Origin: Excoecaria cochinchinensis | Taxonomy: Eukaryota; Streptophyta; Magnoliopsida; Malpighiales; Euphorbiaceae | Assembly (NCBI GenBank): GCA_947683425.1 | Contig: CANTUQ010000078.1 | Span: forward strand, 3,598,001 to 3,662,000 | Reading direction: 5' to 3' | DNA length: 64,000 nucleotides | Part shown: positions 25,393 to 35,666 of the stretch, in pieces | Position numbering within the stretch: position 1 is the first letter of the stretch | Layout: each line of letters begins with the position of its first letter | Made by a program: the position numbers and the translations under genes | The notes under the pieces: generated by a model | What the model was told of the DNA's origin: nothing | Seen by the model: only the letters and a program-made list of their open reading frames with translations | Database searches by the model: none

Positions 25393-27803
25393 TCCTTACA
25401 TATATTTTATTTAATTTTCTTTCTTAATTTCATTATTACTCATAATCTTGTCAAAGTTAACATTTAGTCCCTCATTTCTCCTCTAATTTCGAATTTGCCC
25501 TTTCAATAACTCAAATTTACCATTTTGCCACTACACTTTATTTTCATCCATAAATTACCCTTTTTTTTTACATATAAATTACATTTTTAGTCCCTATAAG
25601 TCGAAACTATGCATAATTCATCTTTAATCCTTATTTTCAATACCTTTATTCTCTATTAACCAATTTATTATGAGTTAAATGAGTAAACATAGAATAAATG
25701 TAAGGTAATTTACCCTTTTTACTCTTTTTAACCCTATTTCTTGCATAATTACCATTTACTCCTTTTAATTCCTAATTCCTTACATAATTTCTATTTCATT
25801 TCATTTACCTTACATTTATTATATGTTTACTCATTTAATCTTATTTTTCCCATCTTGTCCTTAGTAATATCCGGTAGAAATTTTCGAACCGAATACATGA
25901 GACGTGAACCCTAATGGTCCAAATCCATGAGAGAAAGTGACCCTGAAGAATCATGAAAAAGCCACAAAAAAATCGTGAGTCCATGAAGCCATGATGGCAT
26001 GTAGCCATATATAGTAGACCGCCATTGGCCTATCCATGCGAGTCGCCATGACCCGAACTGCGGGATAGGTGTCCCAATGGCAAGCCAATTATATCCCGAT
26101 CTAGTGATTTACTACCAGTATACTAAGGGCAATATTTAATTTCCTTGCTTATAAAATTACATGCCGTGCCTTGAAAATATTCTTACTTCTTATCCATGCA
26201 TGTAACATGATAAGCATACATACATCACATATTATTCCATTGTCATGCTTGCATAGCCATAAACATCACATAAACACCATTTTCCATACTAATAACCATT
26301 CGGCCATAACCCATTCTTGCCTTCCAATTTATTTTTCTTCCATTTAATTTAGTTTCATGATATTTTTTATTTATTCATTACCTAATTACACCATTATTTC
26401 ATTTAAAACATATATACTTAATTTTTATAAATTAGTACATAATGTTCACTTAAGCTATACTATAGCCAAATAATTCTTAAAAATTCCCAAAGAATTCCTA
26501 CAAGCATTATTTTAATTCTATTTTCATTTTCTTACTTAAAATTCATTAAAACTTCATTAATCCACATGATTTTCCCTAAGGGAACCATTTGGCCATGCAT
26601 ACTTCTTCTCGTCTAATGTTGTTTTCATTAAGTTTTCCATTTCTTATATCATATTTCCACCTAAATTTCATGTTTCCATGCTTAATTTACATTATTCATG
26701 CATTTTCTTCATTACATATACTTACATACACATGAAAACTTATGAAAATAAATGGAAAATACTAGAATTTGTATCCACTAATCTTGTTTCTCTTCTTCTT
26801 CTAGCTTATTCTTCCACCTCCTTTCCTTTTCCTTTAGCTTTACTTGTTCCTTCTTACACCTCCTCACCTAACTGCATTCATGCATGAGTTTTCCCTCCAT
26901 TTTTTTTCAATAATTCAAAATTTGCGTAAAACATAAATCTCTACCTCAAAATCTACCTAAAATTTAATTAAATTCACTAAATTCACTTATTTGAATTCTT
27001 GCTCAACTATCTTTCCTTCACAATTCTATCAACTCTTTCACTTAAAATGAGTTCTTGAGATTTCCAACAATGAATTTAAGGCCTTGAAATTGCTCCGAGG
27101 TTGAGATTTGATGGAATTTGAGTGAGAAATTTGAAAGAAATTGGAGAGAAAATTTAAGAATGGGTCACAATTTGGAGGAGTATAGAAAACGTGAGGTTCT
27201 TCAAGAAAATTCTGATTTTTTTAGGCCAAATATGCCCATCCTAAATGGGCCAAATCAGGTCCAACCATAAATAGGCACAATAGTCCATTTCTTAGCATAT
27301 TTAGGCCCAATTATTTTTCCTCTATTTTCCTTGCATCTTTTCTCATAAAAATATGTCTATAATTACCAAAAAAAAAATTTAGGGTACACGAACATTTTTA
27401 GGTCAAACTGATATTGTTTCCTGGTATGATAAATTTTTACCAGTTCGATAACTTATTTTTCTGTGTCATTCAAAAATTAATTTTTTATGACCAAAACATC
27501 CCCCATAATATTTAGAGTAAGTCCATGTGTTCGAATAATTTTTCGGAGGTCTTTAACATTATTTTCAGGCTCAGTCAAAGTCTGGTCAAATTGAGCTACA
27601 ATTCAAACATAACCGTGACTTATTTTTATTTATTTTTTTTATTTTTAAAGGCCTATCCAATCTCAATTTCATCTCAAATTATATCCTCGAACTCTTCATG
27701 AATAGTATTTTTTGATGGTCACATAAAATATTTTTCGGTCCCAAGTAATACTATTCATGTCGGAAGGTACTATTCATGATTACCGGAGTTTTAGGTCATT
27801 ACA
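24528..27803 (-). mobile_element. Gypsy element Gy-2, 3' LTR
   Basis: 3276 bp with TG...CA ends (tgtaacaccc at left, ggtcattaca at right). Adjacent interior at 27804-27845 gives, on the minus strand, ttgaggacaaaatttttatt followed by a purine tract, the usual end of a Gypsy interior. The left half matches 39058-40771, its partner LTR. It includes a (TTA)n run and a decayed CTAAGCG hairpin at 25141-25159. Confidence 0.85.
25347..25392. repeat. (TTA)n microsatellite in LTR
   Basis: The same run occurs at the homologous LTR position 39898-39942, so it predates insertion or lies in the parental LTR. Confidence 0.9.
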
Positions 27804-27949
27804 TTTCTTCCGCACTTAATAAAAATTTTGTCCTCAAAATTTACTGAAATACAAGTATAAATTATGAATTACTAATGCATAAACATAATTATTAAAGAAT
27901 AGGACTTTACCAATCATAACATCTAGAGCATCTTCTTCTTCCGTAGCTC

Positions 27950-28413
27950 TGACAGCATAAACTCGTGCTGCAGTTCCTGCAACTGCTTCCTTGCCTCTAG
28001 CTTTATGTATAGTGGCTTCTCTACCTTGAGCTGGTGAAGTTGCCGTAGAAGTCTATGCTAATGGGCAATCGTTCTGTAAGTACTCCATAGACCGAAACTT
28101 AAAACATGCCCCAGTTAACAACCTACACTCCCCATGATGCTTTTTGCCACAATGTTCACATACTGGATAATTTCCTCCTCCTGTTCCCTTAGGCTTGTTG
28201 GCCACAGATGTTGCTAGTGCACTCACACATGTAGTAGATCTTTGACTCTGTGCTGGGGCTGATGATGCATGAGGCTATGACGATACTACTTTAGATTTCT
28301 TACTTTGACTAGTAGAAAAACTAGACTGTTCTGGTTTCCTTTTATATTGATACCTGGATTGCCTGTTCGCCTTATCTTGCTGTATAGCTTCCACTTTTAA
28401 AGCAGCCCCACCT
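27950..28413 (-). pseudogene. Gy-2 gag, C-terminal part
   Basis: Gag nucleocapsid remnant of a minus-strand Gypsy element. Seen: CEHCGKKHHGEC at 28125-28160, then CRLLTGACFKF, a damaged knuckle whose second Cys is replaced, and Lys/Ser-rich linkers. In-frame stops are present (one in the SSQPHAS-like linker, one after CPLA). The gene was split by the Gy-1 insertion at 28413/38156; its N-terminal half is at 38161-38875. No protease, reverse transcriptase or integrase lies between this gag and the LTR, so the element had lost pol. Confidence 0.75.
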
Positions 28414-29387
28414 TGTCACACCCCGTTTGCCCCCTAGTAGTATGAGTCTGTCTGTATGTACAAGCATTTGCATGTGTTCGGCATATCCTAAGGGTATTTT
28501 AGTAAAATGCATGTTTTTGGGGTTTATTAGCATATGGTTATATGTATGTCATTAGTGTGTGAATTAATTAGGAAATGATTGTGTGCATTTGAGCATATCA
28601 TATTAGGGTGTTATAAGTTGGGAATGCATCGTGTGTGTGTTCATACCATTTTAGGGTGTGCATTAGTTGGGAGTGTATTGGGTGTGTGGTGCATGTCTAA
28701 TTGGTTTGAGTGGTTAGTTTCACCAATAGGAAATTGACACATGCTTAGGGCAAAGAAAAGAAAAAGAAAAAGGAAAGAAAGAAGGGAAAAGGGCAGATTT
28801 ACGTTTCCTTCTTCCCTTATCCTCTTTTTCTTCATTTTCTTCACTCTAAGAACTGTAGTGTGGATTCAAGTCTTTATTGGTGGAATGAATCATCTCTTTT
28901 GCATCCTCTTTGGTAAGTAAATGTATTCTTCTCATCTTGTTGTTCATTTGTTTTCATCTTCTTCTTCTTTGGGTTTAGATTTAACTTAGGGTTTGTATTT
29001 TTGGGTGTTCTTTGATTGTGTTGTGTTTAGCCGAGGCTCCTCGCGATCCTAAGGGCAAGGATATTGCTGGGACTAGCGGAGCTAAGTGATTAAAGCTTTG
29101 AATTTCAGGTCTGGGATTTTGCTTGAGATAATTGTTTGAATTTGAACTTACTGGAATTTAGGGTTTATGTTCTTGAGAAGTTTGAATGCATTTATGCTTG
29201 ATTTGGATGTGTTAATTTCTGAATTAAGTTGCAATTATCTGGTTTATGCTGTATGAGATGTCTCCTGGAAGGTAAGAACAGATTTGTATGGTTTTGATTC
29301 AATTAGGAATTGATTTTTGAGTTCTGGGAATTCTGGAAATGGAAAATCGCGTTACTGTTGAATTTCCCATTTCCAGATTGTGTTTGT

Positions 29388-29757
29388 CGCGTGACTAGCC
29401 AAGAGGAGAGGTCAGTCACGACTCGTGACCAGCTAGAGAGGCCAGTCGCGAGTGGTGACTGCCAGTCACAACTCGTGACCAGCCAAGAGGAAGCCAGTCA
29501 CGACTTGTGACCGGCCTGAGAAGGCAATCACGGGTGGTGATTGCCAGTCACGACCCGTGACCAGCCCAAAGAAAGAAACCACTCACGAGACGTGACTCCC
29601 AGTCACGACTTGTGACCAGCAAGAGGAAAGGGTAAGTCACGACGTGACCAGAAGCCAGTCACGAGGCGTGACTCCCAGTCACGACTCGTGACCAGCTAGA
29701 GAAGGAGGCCAGTCATGAGTTGTGATGCCAGTCACGACTCGTGACCGGCCAACCTTG
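29388..29757. repeat. Array of near-palindromes in Gy-1 5' LTR
   Basis: About ten units built on GTCACG-(3 nt)-CGTGAC, such as GTCACGACTCGTGAC and GTCACGAGACGTGAC, separated by linkers like cagccaagaggaagcca. Each can fold as a short hairpin in RNA or be read as a dyad in DNA. Confidence 0.9.
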
Positions 29758-30026
29758 TTGGTCACCTCTGTTTGGCCTATTTTCTGAAATTTCCCGGTTT
29801 TAACTCAAAGATGAATTTCGTATTTCTTCCGAATGGACTTATACTGCTGTATGATGCATGTCATACTTTTATATGCTTTGATATAAGTGATACCATGATT
29901 TTTCAGATGAATTATATGCTGTATTCTGAAATATGATTTGAATGACGCATAACCTGCTAGAGTCAAGTAAGTGGATAGTTAGGCATGCCTAATAGAGTCT
30001 TTTAGCTGCAGCCCTCAGTTCAGTTT

Positions 30027-30188
30027 GGACCCCGATCAGGTCCCCCGTTAGGTTCCTCGCGAACCCCTCAGTATTAGGATCTTGTTAAGATCCCCTCAGT
30101 AAAAATATTGTGTTTTGATAAAAATGAAATGACTTTTGATTTGTACCTGTGAGGTACCCTCAGTATTCGATTCGTACTCGTAAGGTAC
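30027..30188 (+). repeat. Array of five hairpins with differing stems (Gy-1 5' LTR)
   Basis: Stems and loops: GGACC-CCGATCA-GGTCC (30027), GGTTC-CTCGC-GAACC (30051), GGATCTT-GTT-AAGATCC (30077), GTACC-TGTGA-GGTAC (30143), GTACT-CGTAA-GGTAC (30174; perfect GTACC/GGTAC in the 3' LTR). Three are followed by CCTCAGTA and the last by CTTCAGTA. Stem sequences vary while pairing is kept. Confidence 0.8.
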
Positions 30189-30919
30189 CTTCAGTACACT
30201 CGTTATCCACTACCTCGAGTCAGCAGGTGTTCGATTGGTTTGTTCTGCTCTGATTTGACAAAATAAATGTGATATCTGAATGAGTATAGTGATGAGATGC
30301 ATGTTTGATTATTTCGGAATGGACATAAATTTGAGATGTGGAATGTATGGCTTTATATTGTGAGCATGCTTATGTATTATGTTATAAACTATTGCATTTG
30401 CCATTATGTATGTGTTATGCCTTGACGACCATTGTGAATGGCCGTCCATATTTTTTATGTATCTTTTCCCCACTAAGCATTTATCGCTTAGCACGGTGTT
30501 TTTACCCGTGCAGGTGCGGAAAGAGTTTTGCTTTGAGAGAGTCGCCGCCGTCAAGCCAACACAGAAGGTTTTAGTGTAGGGCTCAGTTTTTGTAATCGTT
30601 GATGATTCTTTTTGTATAGAACTCTCTTGTATCAGTTTTGTTATAGCTTTCACTTTTGTACTTATATTTTGGGTTATGTAATATTTTTGTATCAGCTAGT
30701 TGATCAGAACATTATTGTGATGACTTTATTATATTAATGCATGATCAGCTATTGCTTTCTTTTTCCTTAAAGTTTTTAATTATCCTGTATTTCGGTATGT
30801 ATGTTATGAATGAATGTATGTTTTGCCTTGTATCTGTTTGGTGGCACCTTGACTCATACGGCATTTCACTCCTTATCGGATGGGATTGCCTACGTATGGG
30901 TAGGGGGTGTTACAGTTTG

Positions 30920-30931
30920 TGGTTTTAGAGC
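30920..30931 (+). other. Gy-1 primer-binding site
   Basis: tggttttagagc five bases after the 5' LTR; compare the usual initiator-Met tRNA site tggtatcagagc (two changes). Confidence 0.75.
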
Positions 30932-31036
30932 TCCGGTTTAGGCATTTCTGGGTGTTGTTGTTGTTGTGTTGAGTTGCTTAGATGTGTATGTGTCTAGATT
31001 TGTGTTGGCTGATGCGGTTGTTTCTTATTTGTTTAG

Positions 31037-32446
31037 ATGGCTTCTAACTCTGCTCATGGATCACTTGAGGAATCCGCTGAGAGTGTGAACCCTCAAGTTG
31101 TAGATCCATCAATTTCTGTATCGGCTCAGCATTCTAGGGTCCAGCCTGAGGCCGCAGCCATGCCTTTTGAGGCTATATTTAGATTGCATCAGGACATGGC
31201 TAGGGTTTTGGAGAGAGTGACTGCTCCTAGAGCCCCTATGGAGAACTTGAGAAGGGCAGATGTTGAAGACTTTTATGGCACAGGTTTGGATGAGTCTGAA
31301 TTGGCTGAAAAATGGTTAGATAAAGTGAAGCGTGCTTTGAGAGAGATTCGGTGTCCTCCCGACTAGCAGACAGAGTGTGCACTAGTTTTACTGCAAGGGT
31401 CCGCTTTTGAATAGTGGGAATTGGTTTGCAGGCATCCTCAGCTACCGGATCCGATTACTTGGGAGTTCTTTGAGGGTGAGTTCACGAAGAAGTATATTAC
31501 TCAGACTTATAGAGATGCTAGATGGGCACAATTTTTGAGTTTGAGGCAGAGGACCATGTCAGTTTTAGATTATGAGAAAGAGTTCAATCGGTTGTCTCGC
31601 TATGCTCCGCATGGGGTTATGACAGATGATTTCAGATGCAAGCATTTTGAAGTTGGGTTGAATGAGTCTTTGAAGATTGCTTTGATTTCCTTGATGTGTA
31701 TGCCTGGGGTAAGTTATTATCAGATTGTGGAGGCTGCTGTGAGGACTGAGAAATCTGAGACTGTGCTGAGAGAGAGGGCTCAGAGGAGGAACCCTTCTCG
31801 TGGAGGATCTTCTTCATCCTCGGGTAAGAGATCGAGGAACCCGCAGGATGAGTCATCATCTGGTCCGGCTTCTAGAGGTAGAAGACAGGGTTCTACAGCT
31901 ATGTCAGGTTCTGGTAGAGGTGGTAGATCTGAGACTGTATCAGTTTGTCCTCATTGCAGTAAGACTCATCGGGGTGAGTGTAGGTGGCTCTCCGGTGCGT
32001 GTTTCAGGTGTGGGAGCACTGAGCATCTTTTGGCTAGTTGTCCGAGATTGTATGAGGATTCAGGTTCCCAGAGAGAGGCTAGCAGGGTTGGTTCGAATGC
32101 TTCACAGGCTACCCGTGGTAGAGGCCGTGGTAGAGGCCGAGGTGGTCGACCTAGAGAGGGTGCTGCATCAGAAACAGTGGAGCGTGAGTTGCCAGTCGCA
32201 GCTAGAGCATATGCTGTGCGAGCCAGAGCGGAGCAGGATGCGCCTGATGTTATTGCTGGTAAGTTTTTACTCCATGACACTGAATTGTATGCTCTAATTG
32301 ACCCTGGTTCCACACACTCATACTTGTGCACAGATAAAATTGTTGATAAGTTGCATGTGGTTGACCAGTTAGATTATGAGATATGTGTGACCAGTCCATT
32401 AGGGCATAGTGTCAGTGTGAGTAGAGCTTTAGGAGTTGTCCATTGA
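31037..32446 (+). pseudogene. Gy-1 gag and protease region, with stops
   Basis: Capsid-type gag: FRLHQDMARVLERV, then DFYGTGLDESELAEKWL, the matrix/capsid segment and the EFFEGEFTKKY block. Zinc knuckles follow, CPHCSKTHRGEC and CFRCGSTEHLLASC, with an RG-rich linker (GRGRGRGRGG). The protease segment carries the active-site motif LIDPGSTHS (about 32296-32322). Breaks: TAG at 31364 and 31412, and a single-base loss near 32430 that ends this frame at TGA 32444. In this lineage gag, protease and pol form one long polyprotein, so the frame of the next part would have been continuous. Confidence 0.92.
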
Positions 32447-35400
32447 TGGTTGAGGGAGTTGTCCTTCCAGCGGATTTGATTGAGTTACCTTTCAGAGAGT
32501 TTGATCTGATTCTGGGTATGGACTGGTTGGGTAAGCATCGGGCTGTAGTTGATTGCCATAGGAAGACAGTTGTGCTTCGGGGTAGAGTTCAGTCTCCTGT
32601 GTTTATGAAAGGTTTGGGTGCTAGTTCTTTGAATAACGTGATTTCTGCGATGCAAGCCAAGAGGTTTATCAGGAAAGGTTGTGAGGCTTTTCTAGCGGTC
32701 GTGTTGGATTCCAAGAGAGATCAAGTTCAGATTGAGGACATCCCTGTTGTGCGGGAGTTTAGTGATGTGTTCCCGAGCGAGTTGCTTGGTTTGCCTCCTG
32801 AGAGAGAGGTCGAGTTGTCCATTGAGATTATGCCGGGTACCACACCTATTTTGAAAGCACCTTATCGGATGGCTCCTGTAGAGTTGAGGGAACTTAAGAC
32901 TCAGCTACAAGAGCTATTGGATAAGGGGTTTATTCGACCTAGCATATCTCCTTGGGGAGCTCCAGTTTTGTTTGTCAAAAAGAAAGATGGATCTCTGCGG
33001 ATGTGTATCGACTATAGGCAGATCAATAAGGTCACAGTGAAGAATAAGTATCCTTTGCCTAGGATTGAGGATTTGTTTGATCAGCTTCGAGGTGCAGGTG
33101 TCTTCTCCAAGATAGATCTTCGATCAGGGTATTACCAGCTTCGAGTTCAGGATGCAGATGTGGTTAAAACTGCATTTCGGACTAGGTTTGGTCACTATGA
33201 GTTCCTTGTGATGCCGTTTGGTTTGACCAATGCTCCAGCGGCTTTTATGGATTTGATGAATCGTGTGTTTAGGCCAATCTAGATCGATTTGTAGTAGTGT
33301 TCATTGATGACATCTTGGTGTATTCCAAGGATGAGAGAGAGCATGAGGAGCATCTCAGATTGGTTTTGTAGATGTTGAGAGAGCATCGGTTGTTTGCCAA
33401 GCTTAGCAAGTGTGATTTTTGGCTTCGGGAAGTATCATTTTTGGGTCACATTATTTCAGCTAGGGGTATTCAGGTGGATCCAGCCAAGATTGAGGCGATA
33501 GTTGATTGGAAAGCGCCTAGAAATGTTCAGGAAGTGAGGAGTTTCCTTGGTTTGGCAGGTTACTACCATCGGTTTGTTAAGGGTTTTTCTGTGATTGCCG
33601 CTCCGATGACTAGATTGTTGCGAAAAGGAGTCAGATTTGAGTGGTCAGATAGATGCCAGGCTTGTTTTGATTAGTTGAAGCAGTTGGTTGTTGAGGCTCC
33701 TATACTTACTTAACCCATCTCGGGTAAAGAGTTTGTCATTTATAGTGATGCTTCAGGTGTTGGTCTTGGATGTGTGCTGATGCAAGAAGGTAAGGTCGTG
33801 GCTTATGCTTCTCGACAGTTAAAGCCACATGAGAGGAACTATCCGACGCATGACCTAGAGTTGGTGGCTGTGATCTTTGCCTTGAAGATTTGGCGTCATT
33901 ATCTGTATGGGGAAAAGTGTAGGATCTTTTCGGACCATAAGAGCTTGAAGTACTTCCTCTCACAGAAAGAGTTGAACATGAGACAGTGTCATTGGCTTGA
34001 GTTGTTTAAGGACTACGACTGCATTGTGGATTATCATCCGGGTAAGGCTAATGTAGTCGCTGATGCTTTGAGTCGGAAGTCAGTTTCAGCCTTGTTCCTG
34101 AGACGGTTTAGATGGAGGTTTGATTCTGATGGGGCTTTGATTGCTCAGTTGCGTGTGAGGCCTACCTTGAGACAGAGGATTGTGGATGGTCAGAGGGATG
34201 ATGAGAGACTTCAGCGGTTTGTGCAAGAGGTCATATCGGGTAAGCAGTCAGAGTTCTCAGTTCAGGATGAGGTGCTTATGTTCAGAAATCACTTGTGTGT
34301 GCCAGAGTCTGAGGATTTGAGGAGACAGCTTATGAGTGAGGCGCATAGTACAGTTTTTACTATGCATCCTGGCAGTGAGAAGATGTATCGGGACATGAAA
34401 CAGTTTTATTGGTGGTCCGGTATGAAGAGAGACATCGTGGATTTTGTTTCCAAGTGCTTGACTTGTCAGCAGGTAAAGGCCGAGCATCAGGTTCCTTCGG
34501 GATTGCTTACGCCTTTATCCATTCCTAAGTGGAAGTGGGATGATATCGCCATGGACTTTGTATCCGGTTTGCCTTTGACTCAGAGGAAGCATGATTCAGT
34601 GTGGGTGATAGTGGATCGGCTTACGAAATTAGCTCACTTTCTGCCAGTTAGAGTGGATTACTCGATGGACAGGTTGGCTAGTATCTATGTGGATGAGATA
34701 GTTCGGTTACATGGTGTGCCATTATCCATAGTTTCAGATCGGGATCCGAGGTTCACTTCCAAGTTTTGGAAAGAGTTGCAGAGAGCGTTGGGTACTAAGT
34801 TGAACTTCAGCACAGCGTTTCATCCTCAGACAGATGGTCAGTCAGAGCGAGTCATTCAGATTTTGGAAGATATGATGAGGGCTTGTGTTTTGGATTTTTC
34901 GGGTAGTTGGGACAGATATGTGTCGCTTATGGAGTTTGCCTACAACAATAGTTTTCAGTCTAGCATTGGTATGGCACCATATGAGGCTTTGTATGGTCGA
35001 CAGTGTAGGACTCCGGTTTGTTGGATCGAGCTATTCGAGAGAGCAGTGATTGGGCCAGAGTTGGTTAGAGATACCGAAGAAAAGATCAGAGTTGTGCAAC
35101 GGAATTTGAAGGCGGCTAAGGATCGACAAAAGTCTTATGCCAACTTGAAGAGGAAAGACGTGCAATTTAAGATCGGGGACAAGGTTTTCCTTAAAGTTTC
35201 ACCGTGGAGGAAAGTGCTTCGGTTTGGAAAGAAAGGTAACCTTAGTCCTCGTTTCATAGGTCCTTATGAGATTTTGGGTAAGGTTGGACCGGTAGCCTAT
35301 AGATTGGCTTTACCGATGGAGTTAGCAAAGTTGCACGATGTGTTCCATGTATCGATGCTTCGTCGGTACAGGTCAGATCCGTCACATGTTCTTTCGGTTC

Positions 35401-35666
35401 AGGATGTGCAAGTGCAGCTAGATTTTTCCTATGATGAGGAACCGAGAGCCATTCTAGCCCGAGAGGTGAGACAGTTGAGAAGTAAGCAGATCCCATTGGT
35501 AAAAGTGTTATGGAACCATCATGGAGTCGAGGAAGCGACTTGGGAACCGGAAGAGTCGATGAGAGCTCAGTATCCGCAGTTGTTCAGTTCAGGTGAGAAT
35601 TTCGAGGACGAAATTTTTATTAGTAGGGGAGAGTTGTCACACCCCGTTTGCCCCCTAGTAGTATGA
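32443..35666 (+). pseudogene. Gy-1 pol: RT, RNase H, integrase, chromodomain (broken)
   Basis: Order of domains: protease end (LILGMDWL); reverse transcriptase with SPWGAPVLFVKKKDG, RMCIDYRQIN, KIDLRSGYYQ and catalytic FIDDILVYS (33300-33326); RNase H with YSDASGVGLG and DALSR; integrase with the zinc-binding CLTCQQVK, then catalytic Asp in AMDFVSGLP, Asp in VSDRDPRF and Glu in DGQSERVIQ; a C-terminal chromodomain-like segment with VLWNHHGVEEATWEPEE. This order and tail define chromoviruses, here Tekay/Del. Breaks: a one-base loss near 33277 (frame closes at TAG 33280), TAG 33369, TAG 33672, TAA 33711. From 33774 the frame is open to 35666 and includes all of integrase. The stop at 35666 lies about 30 bp inside the 3' LTR. 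Confidence 0.95.
35622..35634 (+). other. Gy-1 polypurine tract
   Basis: agtaggggagagt immediately before the 3' LTR; normal second-strand primer position. Confidence 0.8.

Larger units (their letters stand above)
28414..30914 (+). repeat. Gy-1 5' LTR
   Basis: 2501 bp, tgtcacacccc...gggggtgttaca. Contains a near-palindrome array (29388-29757), a hairpin array (30027-30188) and the CTAAGC hairpin (30473-30491). Apart from the palindrome array it differs from the 3' LTR by scattered substitutions only. Confidence 0.97.

Noticed and set aside
29388..29757. CRISPR-like array of short repeats
   Set aside because: Units are imperfect palindromes with near-constant linkers inside a plant LTR, and both LTRs carry it. 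There are no unique spacers and no cas genes.
30309..30653. 114-codon minus-strand ORF in Gy-1 LTR (also 37550-37795)
   Set aside because: Antisense to the LTR, present only because stops are rare there; shorter in the other LTR and lacking any known domain.
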